Positions 27,801-47,216 of a stretch of DNA of 64,000 bases are shown here, piece after piece. The first letter of the stretch is position 1. Each line of letters opens with the position of its first letter. The stretch is from NCBI RefSeq assembly GCF_964204865.1, contig NC_135251.1, positions 16,306,001-16,370,000 on the forward strand. The letters are read 5' to 3'. The position numbers and the translations under genes are program-made. The notes beneath the pieces were generated by a model, which saw only the letters and a program-made list of their open reading frames with translations, had not been told where the DNA came from and ran no database searches. The DNA comes from Styela clava (lineage: Eukaryota; Chordata; Ascidiacea; Stolidobranchia; Styelidae).

Positions 27801-30800
27801 ACTGGTATGTTCATGTCAGTATATTCATTAGCAGGAGCGACAGCCCAGTGGTTGAAGTGTTAGACATACCATGATGAGATCGCAGGTTAAAATTTCGGGT
27901 TTTAAAAGATTACATGTTTGTGGATGCTTGTGCGGAGCTTTGTTCAGAGCAAAAGGCATATAAATATGCATTGTATAAAAAAAAAAGTTTCTCACTTTTG
28001 CTTTTATAAGAGTGATGGTATAGTCGTTGGAGCATTGTACTAACCATGCTGGTATCAAAGGGTTTCTAGTTGACTTAGGACTTATACTGTACAATAGGTT
28101 TGAGTGGGAAATGCTGAATCGGAAATCTCTATTGCTTGATTGACAGATCCTTGGTTTGAGTGAAAGTGCCTCATAGGAAGGATTTCACAAGGCTCAAGGC
28201 CCCTTGCTAATGGAGCAAGCACGGTTTCGGAAAAGCAGTCACACAAATAGTGTGGTATACTGTTCAGCTCAATTTGCTCATTATAGTTATGCCTAGTTTA
28301 CCAATAATATACTAAAAATAAACTTGTTTGCTTGAAAATTTGATAGATTAACTATTAATTTATTGTAAATACTGCTTTAGGAAATATCCAAGTTTATCAC
28401 TGCTATTGATCATCTAAGATTGGTTCAAGAAGATCCCCATTCTAGACATGGTCTTGCTGTTATGTCATGGAGAACATTTGTTACCAAGCGATATGCTGCT
28501 CTTGCTAAACTTATGGATAAAGTCGGAAAAGCACCGAAGGATAGATTATGTAGAAAGGTTGGAAAAATTTACTGTGTTTACAATGTTTGGAATAACTGAA
28601 AGTGATCAGAAATTCATGCTATTGAGCGGATTATTTCGAAATTGTTTGCTTTCCAGACGCAATGGTGTATAGCAGGGGTGACCAACCTACTTGCGACCGC
28701 GATTGACTAAAATCGCCAAAATAGCTCGCGATTGACTGAGTACTGAATATGCAGATATGCACACACGTATACAAAAAATCCCCCACCGCTGTAAATAAGA
28801 TCAATTCATTAGGCGCATTCTTAATGAAATCGTCCTAATTTTTTATGTTCCATTTAATTTGTTAATTTGATTATGTAATTGTACCCAGAGTAAATGCTTC
28901 ATCATTTATTTGGGATTTATTCAAATCATATAATTCTGATTCAAGACCTGTCTAATTTTTAGTCGGAAGTGTTGAAAATCTCTCAAAAAACCTTGTTATG
29001 TATCCATGTATTATTCTAAACAGCGAAAAATAAATATTCCCAAACCATAAATGTTACATGACTTCTCAAACTTCCCAATTTACAATTACAAAGTCCGATT
29101 CTTCGCTCGCTTGGAATTGAAAAAAATTGGCATTCTGATTCTACTGCTACCATTGCGACTAAAATTTATCACACTACTCTTGGAGTGAGACAATTAATTT
29201 TGCATAGTGCAGTTATTGTGCGACCGTACGTCAGTCAAGGCACACAATATTTTGCACGTTCATTTCTTAACATCGGCAGCAGCAAAACTTTGTTTTTGTT
29301 ACATAATAATATGCTTTATCGAACTCACCCGGGCTCAAGTGTTATATGTGTATATCATATTTTGTGTGTGTGCAGTACTGTATTATTACTTACCGATCTC
29401 GATCTGTAAGTATGTTGATAGGTATTTGTCTGTTTGTTTGTTTGTCTGTTAGACACTTGCTGTTGAACAGAAAAAAACTGAATCTAAGGATCAATTCCAG
29501 TCAAAGTTTTGGATCATAAGCCCGATGTAAAAGAACACTCAATACCTAAATTTCAGTTATTTATTTTAATAGTAGTTAGAATCACTTCGATTGAATGTGC
29601 AAAAACAGTATGTTCCTAAAGTCCTGTTACAACAATTTTAATTTTATTTTAAAGGCAGTTCTCGATATATTCTAATCAGGTTTTGCTTTACCTCATTCAG
29701 TTTTAATTAGGTTTTTTAATTATTTAGTACACCTGTAGGGATCAACGAACTACTAAATTTGGTAACAATGAATTCCCTTTGCGACTTCAACTTTGCGAAC
29801 ATAGCAGGATACTCAACTATGCCATTTTTTACAGGAGGTTGGAATCAGTGATATTTTGATGCCTTCATTTTGTCAAGCCTGCACTGATATACTGCAAATC
29901 ATTGCCGATGCGGAACTGGATACAATTCCTAAACAAGTGGCCTCCAATACCAGTGGTATTTCTACTGGGTCAGAAGATCCCTGGCAGAATGTCACGGGCA
30001 AACGATCAATCATGGACATGGGCCGGGCTCATGCGCATGCTCATCATGGACTGGTACAACATAATATGCATTTAAGTTTGTAAGTCTTTTGTTTTTTTTT
30101 ACATCTTTATATATGTTAAATGTTGGATATTGTAATCATGTCTGTTCAGTAGACCTAGAAGTCATTATAAATTCCTCCCTTGTGAGAAATAAATTAGTAG
30201 CATACAAGAAGCACTTTTAACATCAGCTTTAATGGGGAATGTGGCAATCGGAGTATAAATTCACATTTTTTGTAGTTGCTAGTCATCTTTCATAGCGAAC
30301 ATGGGAATTTTTATGTTACTTTTAATATACTTAATATGATAAACATGCCACGCTCATGGCGTAATATATTATGTTAGCGATGCCAAACTGGAAAGATTTC
30401 AGCGCTTCCAAATGATAGTATCTTACATCTTCTTATACATCAGTGACTGTTTGTAACCTCGTTCGTGTGGTCTCATTCAGCTAACTTCATGCCATATTTT
30501 TTAACTATTTTTAATTCAATATGCTAATTTTGTACTAATTTTCATTATCTTCAAGTAAGCGGTATGTATCTGTAAAGAGAAGGCCGTTATAATCAATATG
30601 GTATCAGTATATAAATTTAGCAATTTTCTTTTATTCCAGTATCATGCATGCTACTATGCAATTTCAGCTTCGTGGTGTAAAGCCACTTTCTGGTTTGTTC
30701 GATCGAAGAGGAAAATCATGTTTTGGATTAGACTTGACCACACAAGATCCATCATTACCTAATCCTGATACAATGGAGATGCCAATAAATAAAGCCAGAC

Positions 30801-33667
30801 AACATGTAAATATATTATTGCAGTTGAGATATGATTTATTGCTGACTTAGTGGGATCTGTGAAGTCAGAGTTTGGCTTTTTTTATTGATATTAGTGTCGT
30901 CGAAATTTTAGGATTGTAATGTTGATGATCGGAAGTTAAAGATTAGTGTGAATAGTCACAGACCTCACGGTTCTGATTTTATCTCATTAATGCTTTATGT
31001 ATCTTTGCTATTATATGTATCAACCATTATTTATAGAAGTTTTGCGATGCAGCAATAAGTTATAATCTCAGGTGATCATAATATATCCTATTTTGAAGTG
31101 AATTTGATGTTCTGTTGAGCTATCAAAAATTGTAATGTCTTCATCTCCTATCCATCTACTTAATTTTTTACATTTATATTAATCTATTGTTCTATACAAT
31201 TAATAAAATCTAGCCTTTTCAGCTTATATTCAAAAGTTTATCTTCAAAATTTAAGACTTTATATCCTGGCTTTAATTACTGCTTCAGTAAAACCGTGATA
31301 TTTTCTGGTAATAGTCATACCAAGAAACCATGGCCATAGAGCCTAACCTGGAGAGATAAGCAATTGAGCTTCTAGCCAGAGGTGGAGCCATTTTGATTTC
31401 GTACAAGCTCTCCAGCACTTGTTATATGTTTATTGCCCTAATCTATATCATATGAAAGATCAACATATTGACATTACATCTGTGTGTATATTTTTTTCAT
31501 TTCAGTTTTTGACCAAAGTTGTCAGTGCTGCTGTTCAACAACTTGCTTCTCATGTTCATAAAAAAGAAGAAATCAGTAGTCCATTAAGACTGCATATGAC
31601 TGACCAAGAATGCAGATTAGAGTTGGAAAAATGGATTGAAACAGCTGTTCATATGGCATCAGAATTTCATATATCATCAGAAAAGGTATGATAGCTTAGT
31701 TTCTTTCCTTTTCATAGTACAGATGGTCATTTTGTATACGAGTGGTTCTCAAACTTTCATGATATATGACCTTCCTACATTGACCCTTCACACTCCATGA
31801 CTCCCCCTATTTTTTTTCAACTGATTTCTATCTGTTATTGTAGTCAGCATGTTTAATACTATATACATAACAAATGAAGTGATAGTAGATTGAAAAATTC
31901 TAAAATTTTAAATTACATATTTGAACCATGGGTGTCTCTGCTCGATAACCAGCTTTGGTTCTCGCGACTTCTCTTCCCCAGTAAACTTAACGAGTCACTG
32001 TCAGTTTAATTTTGGTGCCTAGTGGAGGCCTTTCTTTGTCTTTTGATATTTGAATTTGGTAGAACCTAGTTGAATCGTAGTTTCGTAGCAATGGAATGTG
32101 GTTGGAACATTGGAACTACTAAAGTAATATTGCTTTCAAATTTTCATAGTTAATGGAAGTGTTCGTTAAAATGATATTACTTTATTATTTTCTGTAGGCT
32201 CTCTGAGACGATCATTTCCAACCTTTTTCACTATGTTTCTCTCTTTTCCTATTTTAAATCTTTTTTCTCCTTCCCTAGCTATGCATATAAACTCAAATCT
32301 GTGAAGGATTAAGGTTATGTGCAGCTCACAGTCTGTAAATAGTCTGTTTGCTCATATATATATATATGTATTTCAATAATACAAAATTTGTTTTTTAGGT
32401 AAAATTGCATCATGTTGATGAGCTGTTTAAGAATGGACTTGATGCGATAGGACTTGAGGTTACCTATTTTTGTTTGTGTCTTTTATTCAAAATTTTGCTT
32501 TGTTCTCTATTCTCACAAAATCTTACATACCTTGCCAGGCGAGTGTTACAGTTTCTGACAAGGAAGTATTGTCTTCCTCATTGGTGCTCATCGTGGGTCA
32601 AAGGTTATCGTATATCTTGCTTCATGCAAATCCTGATGATGGTGTTATCATGATGTCAAGAATGTCTACTACACTAAGCACATGGATTAAATCACAAGTA
32701 AGAAGCTTTATTAGTTATCAAAGCCATTTATCTTGCCTAATGCAAAATAGCATATCAGAATAGAGATTCCGGCCAAAGATTGAAAAAAGTTGCTGATGAG
32801 AATTTAAATTACCTTTTCTTTTCTTTTTTTGCTACTTTTACAGAGTAACTTATGATCAATTAGAATTAGTATATATCTTAATTTTACTGCCAAATTTAGA
32901 TTATTGGAAATTCTAAAAAATTGAACTATTTAGTTACCTCAATTTGATAAGTGTGAATTTGTTATTGGAAATGATGAAATTTCTACAAAAGCCATCAATG
33001 TCTTGTGATTTATAACAGTGGTGTGTAACTATCGGGAGCTAGTTTGAAATCACTCCAGAACATTATTTCCTTGATGTTCATGACAACTACCATGAAATAT
33101 CAGCCCAAATGCAGTTTCGTGGAAGCAGAACTTAAAACTATGATATATGGGTTTCTTTAAGGTGTTAGGAAATATAAATGTGAAAAATTAATTGGATGGG
33201 CGGAGCTGGGGCCACTAGAATTACTGGTATTATGTTAAATGTGGCTCCAAGTCCCCAGTCCTGTTATCAAAACTCTCTTCAGTGAACTAGTGGATATCAT
33301 GAGTTTTACTTACGGTAAGTAGTCAAAAATATGACACCCTAACCATCCAAACAGGAAAGTTTTTACTCATATAGGTAAGTCAAATTAGGGCCTTGATAGT
33401 ACAGCCTTTGTTTTGGGCAGAAGTTCGACAATCATTGTTTTATTGCATTATTTGATTTATAAAATAGCTAATTATTGCTGTTTGATCCTACATAGAAAAT
33501 AACTTTTTTAGGATTCAACATTGCTGAAGAAACCAGATGTTGATGTTTCGGACACATTGAAATTATCAAGAACAGTATTAACAATGATGTCTGAGACAAA
33601 TTCTTTATATAATATGGCTTTGTCTTTAGAAGAAGCTGCTTCTACCATGGTAAACAGATTCAAATAA
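9878..33667 (+). CDS. RAB3GAP2: Rab3 GTPase-activating protein, non-catalytic subunit
   Basis: Partner of the catalytic subunit RAB3GAP1; together they act as a Rab3 GAP and a Rab18 GEF at ER and vesicle membranes (family knowledge). I read 29 coding exons: 9878-9980, 10485-10564, 11272-11392, 12128-12212, 12848-12971, 14001-14211, 15018-15268, 15687-15830, 16271-16411, 16923-17106, 17692-17914, 18733-18873, 20145-20221, 21064-21216, 21605-21741, 22333-22594, 23492-23651, 24147-24522, 25109-25235, 26106-26336, 27223-27348, 27695-27804, 28381-28557, 29835-30079, 30640-30805, 31506-31685, 32399-32458, 32539-32697, 33512-33667. They sum to 4,710 nt in one frame, giving 1,569 residues (human about 1,393). 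Landmarks are MACS at the start, an acidic [10 protein letters not shown] segment, [51 protein letters not shown] and [16 protein letters not shown]. The junction after exon 17 has an equally phased alternative (23641 to 24140). Confidence 0.93.
10343..10400 (-). mobile_element. SINE family 2 tail fragment in RAB3GAP2 intron 1
   Basis: On the minus strand this reads GAGCTTTGTTTAGAGTGAAA, the 3' motif shared with the family-2 copies at 27838-27986 and 25908-26075. The head is not recognisable nearby. Confidence 0.45.
11090..11230 (-). mobile_element. SINE family 2 fragment in RAB3GAP2 intron 2
   Basis: A minus-strand tail with TTCAGAGCAAAAGCTGTG resembles the family-2 3' motif. A diverged body runs rightwards to about 11230. 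A further scrap with the same tail (GTTCTGAGCAAAAGCC on the minus strand) and a head carrying a B-box-like GGTTCAAAT occupies about 11674-11870 in the next intron. Confidence 0.4.
12370..12505 (-). mobile_element. Probable tRNA-derived SINE head in RAB3GAP2 intron 4
   Basis: Minus-strand reading gives GGCCAGTGGGTGAAGCGTTAGAC, the same A-box-like opening as family 2 (AGTGGTTAAAGCATTAGAC at 17203). The remainder is diverged. Ends are approximate. Confidence 0.45.
15377..15613. mobile_element. MITE with long terminal inverted repeats (family C) in RAB3GAP2 intron 7
   Basis: A 237-bp foldback element. The arms begin GGTACTCCCGAAGTATG and end CATACTTCAGGAGTACC, with homology continuing through the CCAAGATGGC stretch and the CCTAACCTGGTAC stretch on both sides. 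The flanking octamers AAAATTTC and AAAGTTTT agree at 6 of 8 positions. A second copy lies at 62892-63082. No coding frame. The arm carries a YY1-like CAAGATGGCGGA. Confidence 0.8.
15687..15830 (+). CDS. RAB3GAP2: Extra in-frame exon of RAB3GAP2 with a bipartite basic motif
   Basis: A 48-codon open stretch bounded by TTGTTTAG on the left and GTAAGG on the right, phase 0 at both ends. It falls exactly at the junction between GFYYAVE and GSTQPHLSH, where the vertebrate protein as I recall it reads straight through. The encoded peptide has two basic clusters, KRKR and ARKRHK, about 10 residues apart, like a bipartite nuclear localisation signal. Because both phases are 0 it can be spliced in or out without shifting the frame. 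That it is used is inferred from its open frame and splice signals; no transcript evidence is available here. Confidence 0.7.
17198..17412 (+). mobile_element. tRNA-derived SINE (family 2) in RAB3GAP2 intron 10
   Basis: An A-box-like TAGTGGTTAAAGC opens the element and a B-box-like TTGTTCAAATCC sits at 17252-17263. The body ends ATATTGTTAGATATCAGTGC and then a short A-rich tail near 17405-17412. The body matches the copy interrupted at 18171-18680 in the following intron. Confidence 0.7.
18130..18680 (+). mobile_element. SINE family 2 copy interrupted by a hAT-like element
   Basis: The right portion (18469-18680) matches the 17198-17412 SINE from just after its GCATTAGAC motif through the GCATCGCAG, TTGTTAGATGTCAGTG and A-rich tail segments. 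The left portion ends CTTTTAGAG at 18170, which corresponds to the same motif. A 298-bp hAT-like element (18171-18468) sits exactly at that point. Confidence 0.6.
18171..18468. mobile_element. Short hAT-like element (family A) nested in a SINE
   Basis: Ends CAGTGGTTCTCAAA and TTTGAGAACCACTG, 298 bp. Flanking octamers TTTTAGAG and TTTCAGAG agree at 7 of 8 positions. The internal sequence is an inverted relative of 7512-7816, including GGGGCG and AGCTAATTAAAAATA. No transposase frame. Confidence 0.85.
19143..19760. mobile_element. hAT-like element (family B) in RAB3GAP2 intron 12
   Basis: A 618-bp element with ends CAGGGGTCTCCAAC and GTTGGAGACCCCTG and a perfect 8-bp duplication GTCTAATG (19135-19142 and 19761-19768). 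GCGGCC/GGCCCG stretches occur just inside both ends. Only short frames are present, none recognisable as a complete transposase. Confidence 0.9.
20457..20776 (+). repeat. Interspersed repeat with CAAA run and palindromic end
   Basis: A repeat body of about 240 bp is followed by a (CAAA)n run at about 20700-20737, then a conserved block (CAAATACCTATCAACATA), and ends in a near-perfect palindrome at 20751-20774 centred on GATCTTAAGATC. The terminal part recurs inverted at 29389-29458. A hairpin at one end suggests a Helitron-like or other DNA element, but the class is not established. Confidence 0.6.
22949..23089. repeat. Near-perfect hairpin inverted repeat in RAB3GAP2 intron 16
   Basis: Arms of about 58 bp (22949-23007 and 23033-23089) begin GAGTCCTGC and end GCAGGACTC, separated by about 25 bp. 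The inner 40 bp of each arm, including ACGTTTCGTCTGACCAAAAT and its complement, match without mismatch; a few differences lie near the outer ends. It looks like a very small MITE or foldback element. Target duplication is unclear. Confidence 0.85.
24795..24905 (-). mobile_element. Probable SINE head in RAB3GAP2 intron 18
   Basis: On the minus strand this reads GTGGCTTGGTAATCAAAGCG then AAATCCCATGCC, an A-box/B-box-like pair spaced like the other tRNA-derived SINEs in this gene. Ends are approximate. Confidence 0.45.
25908..26075 (-). mobile_element. SINE family 2 copy in RAB3GAP2 intron 19
   Basis: Minus-strand tail GAGCCATGTTCTGAGCGAAA followed by GGCTATAAGTATGTTGTATAA parallels the tail of the copy at 27838-27986. 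The head carries a weakly conserved CCCACCACCTAACTC, as in the 17198 copy. Confidence 0.55.
27838..27986 (+). mobile_element. SINE family 2 copy with poly(A) tail in RAB3GAP2 intron 22
   Basis: The head CCAGTGGTTGAAGTGTTAGAC and GATCGCAGGTTA match the family opening. The middle is shorter than in the 17198 copy. The tail GAGCTTTGTTCAGAGCAAAAGG is followed by a run of ten A residues, as expected for a retroposed SINE. Confidence 0.65.
28675..28990. mobile_element. hAT-like fragment in RAB3GAP2 intron 23
   Basis: The left end CAGGGGTGACCAACCT followed by GCGACCGCGATTGACTAAAAT parallels, in inverted sense, the element at 56642-56987 (TTTAGTCGATCGCGGTC, GGTTGGTCACCCCTG). Shared inner blocks include a CAAATTAA-type stretch. 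No matching right end is found, so the right boundary is only approximate. Confidence 0.5.
29389..29458 (-). repeat. Truncated inverted copy of the 20457-20776 repeat terminus
   Basis: CTTACCGATCTCGATCTGTAAG, then GTATGTTGATAGGTATTTGT and a (GTTT)n run, is the reverse complement of the right end of the 20457-20776 repeat. Only about 70 bp is preserved. Confidence 0.7.
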
Positions 33668-34062
33668 ATCAAGTGTTCAATCATTTCAGCAATATCGGAG
33701 TTGAATACAAATTGCTGTGTTTCGTTGTCGCTAGTATTTTATTGTTTGATCCTCAAGAGTTAACTTACTGAGAAAACCTAAAACATTCTGAAAAATCATA
33801 TCGTAACCATAAAGTGATTTGATGAAAGTGCCTTTCCAGTATTGATAGTAATAAATAGTCATATTCGAGAGAGAATTGATGTAATGTTGCTCTGGTCTAA
33901 TTGATATGCTTCTATTATTGGCTTAGTTTTGTGTAATGATTTTTGTCTGTATGAATGTTGTAATTGTATGCTAAGCATAGTCAGATCTTTCTCTCTACCA
34001 TCGGTGCAATAATAGTCTATTTTGTGTGCCTATATTCTTATGTTGCTCTTAAATTGTATCCT

Positions 34063-34068
34063 AATAAA
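34063..34068 (+). terminator. Poly(A) signal of RAB3GAP2
   Basis: AATAAA about 400 bases after the stop codon at 33667. An earlier hexamer at 33850-33855 is an alternative. Confidence 0.5.
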
Positions 34069-34188
34069 GTAACCTTTATTGTATACATGAGGTGAAAATA
34101 CGGCTCCAGCGCAACTCTATAAAATAGGCTACAGGGTAACACAGGATTGGGCTTATTTTTCACAGGATTCTACTGTCATTCTATAGAT

Positions 34189-34766
34189 CATTGGTTCTCA
34201 AACTGGGGTCCGCGAATTGATTTTAGGGGGACCGCGAGACAACTTTAACCTCGAAATTTGATTTCATGCTTTTACGGTGTTTCTCGAAGCACTACACGCT
34301 CTACCGAAGACAAAATATTATGTGACAAACTTTGGTGAATGTGGCAAGTACCGTGAATCAGAGCGTAATGTTTATGAAATGAGTGTGCGTCGGATTGTAA
34401 ATTTTCTTGGGGTAATTTCAAGTTGCCCCCCGATAAGATGGCACTAAAAATGCTCATTCCAATTGCTACAACTTACGAATGTGAGCCAGCTTTTTTACGC
34501 TACTCGCTATTAAAACCAAATGCTGAAACAGTATGGACGTGGAAACGATACGAGAGTTGCATTATCCAAAACCAAACACGAGGTAGAACTAGCAGGCGCA
34601 CCCATCTCATTGAACTGTTTCAATGTCATTCAATACATGAATACTTGATATACCGTGTTGCTATTTGCTTTCATTTCATTGGTGTACCGCAAGACTGGCG
34701 TGAGTCATCAGAAAAATTTCAAGGAGACCATTATGCATAATTTTTCAAAAAGTTTGAGAACCACGG
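34189..34766 (+). mobile_element. hAT-like element with decayed ZBED/hAT transposase C-terminal fragment
   Basis: Ends CATTGGTTCTCAAA and TTTGAGAACCACGG with a perfect 8-bp duplication CTATAGAT (34181-34188 and 34767-34774), 578 bp. From about 34430 it encodes ALKMLIPIATTYECE, which resembles the C-terminal dimerisation region of hAT/ZBED-type transposases. After about 34500 the similarity continues in another frame (DTRVALSKTKHE). The coding segment is therefore frameshifted and short: a relic, not an active transposase. Confidence 0.85.
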
Positions 34767-35182
34767 CTATAGATAGAGCAAGTGGAACTTTTAACAACAC
34801 TGTTTTCCTCAGCTAAACTTCTCCCTCTATAGGTATTGCGCAGAATTATTGAGCATTGGTAATTTTAAAGGTATACAAAGTTGTTGAAAAATTGTGAAAG
34901 AAATAAGAAAAAAGGTTCAAATTCTAAATTTATCAATCGCAGGAGAGACTTGTGAAAAAATAAGGTTTACACCAGAATTAGCAGACGACTGCCATCTGTG
35001 TCATGTAACTGGCAATACAGGAGAAACTTGCAAAATTTCTGCATTTATCAATGATCGCTACTGCATGCAGATCATTCCATATCAGTAAAACCGTCGGAGA
35101 TGTGTACCTTTTCTGATACCTCCTATTTATTCAATCTAGGCAGCAATCTCATGAAAGAAAAACAAAAGCAGCACAGTATACG

Positions 35183-35188
35183 TTTATT
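35183..35188 (-). terminator. Poly(A) signal of IARS2
   Basis: TTTATT on the plus strand (AATAAA on the coding strand) lies only 15 bases beyond the IARS2 stop codon at 35204-35206, implying a very short 3' UTR. Confidence 0.55.
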
Positions 35189-35203
35189 TTTCAATGATAA
35201 ATA

Positions 35204-45662
<10,459 letters not shown>

Positions 45663-46265
45663 TTTGTATTACTCGCATAATGTTTATTACTAAATAAAGA
45701 AATAAATTTACTTTTAAATGAAAAGACATAATGTATCGGCATTTGGCATGATTCATAAAATGAACTCAAAAAATGAACAATGTTACGATAATAAGAATTT
45801 CTTGTAGCAATCCATATGAAAAGATAAGATAGAAGTTGATGTAAATTAAATTTTGCAGTTAAAATGGATCCTGAAAACAATGGCTAAAGATGTTTGTTTA
45901 CAGTCAATCACAATATCATGTGAAGCATATCATTTTAACACATGTTATGTACACTATTACAAACATGTTAGACATGCACATGGGCCAATAAATCAATTGA
46001 TTCAAAATAAATATTCTACTACAACTGTTTTCTGAACGATATTTCAAAATTACTAGATTACTTAAGATACTGTGTTCTTTAAAAAAAATACTATTTTCAC
46101 TGGAAAATGTAACAAGACTTCTTTTTACCTAGTAACATTTGCTAAAAAGTCTAATATTCACATACGGCACATAACAAAACTACAAAATAAGGCTATTTTA
46201 GATAACATACATATTTCAATGGTCGATACATTTTTGATATCTATAATAAAAATTATTCCAAGTAT
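45663..46265. other. Spacer between RPP21 and IARS2
   Basis: About 600 bp between the RPP21 stop and the IARS2 start, both on the minus strand. AT-rich, no repeat or coding exon recognised. It must contain the RPP21 3' UTR and the IARS2 leader and promoter, but no motif stands out. Confidence 0.5.
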
Positions 46266-46778
46266 TCAATTGTTATAAATTGCATTATCTTGTTTCATTT
46301 TTTCTAACTGCTGCATTTCATCTGAAGATGACTTCTGTTTGCCTTTTTCATTTAATTGTTTACCCCTTCCAGTTTTAGCAAAAACGATAGATCTTTTTTC
46401 TAAAATCACAATTTCTTTAATATTTTTTGGATTATCATGCCATAACACGTATTCCTTTTTACAAAGAAATCGTTTCAGGGTATCACAATGCAAACATTCA
46501 ATAATAATATGGTTCTCTCTTTTTCCACTTGTTCGAACTTTTGAAGTTATTCCAGGTATTAGTAACAAATCACATCCTTTACAAAGCGTACGTTTAAGAT
46601 GTGGATGGAGACGCAGAACATTCTTTTTTGCCAAAGTTCTTAAAGTATTTGTGTAATGCCTCGATAAATCCCAATCCATAGGATTAATCGTCAGCACTGT
46701 ATGAGCAGCCTGATATAAATAATTTAATCGATGAAATACATCTTTTTGATGAATACTCTGTCTTTTGCTTTTCCCCAT
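46266..46778 (-). CDS. RPP21: Ribonuclease P/MRP protein subunit p21
   Basis: A 170-residue protein in one exon, belonging to the Rpp21/Rpr2/SNM1 family that helps RNase P cleave tRNA 5' leaders. The block FHRLNYLYQAAHTVL (residues about 15-29) and the segment VLRLHPHLKRTLCKGCDLLLIPG match the family. Paired cysteines at 66/69 (CKGC) and 95/98 (CLHC) form the expected zinc-binding site. The C-terminal 50 residues are Lys/Glu/Gln-rich and not conserved. The start is placed at ATG 46778 (MGKSKRQ); the upstream frame begins only with TTG. It sits between KLHDC4 and IARS2 on the same strand with gaps of 438 and 603 bp, with no obvious shared transcript signal. Confidence 0.92.
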   Translation of the reverse strand: MGKSKRQSIHQKDVFHRLNYLYQAAHTVLTINPMDWDLSRHYTNTLRTLAKKNVLRLHPHLKRTLCKGCDLLLIPGITSKVRTSGKRENHIIIECLHCDTLKRFLCKKEYVLWHDNPKNIKEIVILEKRSIVFAKTGRGKQLNEKGKQKSSSDEMQQLEKMKQDNAIYNN

Positions 46779-47216
46779 ATTATATGGTTGATGCAGCAAG
46801 TCAAGTCATCAACAAAATGCATCAATTTAAAGCATTTCTATATTGAAATGGGCTTGACTAATATTTGATATCTAAATAATTTGCTAAGAAAAAAAATATA
46901 GATGATTGAGTTAGTACAAAGAACAATATCATCAAATTAAATTACAGTACAGTAGCAAAGTGTGCAATTACTAAATGACATACGTCAAGATGGATGCCAT
47001 TTCCTAATATTTTGAACAGTACTGACAGTACAGCATTTCTAACAACTTATTTGCACCGATACATTCTCTAATATTCAAAATTTGTTACAGCGAAGCATGA
47101 AATAGAACTGAGGGGGCTTTTTACTACCGGTAAATGTTATTTCTACAACGTGCAAATTATTTCCAACTCAAATGGTCATATTATATTTTCCAGTATAACT
47201 GAGGCTTGTAACTTCT
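46779..47216. other. Spacer between KLHDC4 and RPP21
   Basis: 438 bp of AT-rich sequence between two same-strand genes. It should hold the KLHDC4 3' UTR and the RPP21 promoter. I see no repeat, no clear poly(A) hexamer on the minus strand and no acceptor-like AG close to the RPP21 ATG. Confidence 0.45.

Larger units (their letters stand above)
33668..35203. other. Spacer between the 3' ends of RAB3GAP2 and IARS2
   Basis: Two convergent genes end here. The stretch holds poly(A) signals for RAB3GAP2 (33850-33855 and 34063-34068), a hAT-like element with a decayed transposase fragment (34189-34766) and the reverse-strand poly(A) signal of IARS2 (35183-35188). Open frames such as 34894-35088 resemble nothing I know. 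Confidence 0.7.

Noticed and set aside
34423-34740. A small host protein gene (105 codons)
   Set aside because: It lies inside a hAT-like element with a perfect 8-bp duplication and resembles a frameshifted transposase C terminus.
34894-35088. A 64-codon Cys-containing plus-strand frame
   Set aside because: Short, no family resemblance, lies between two convergent 3' ends.
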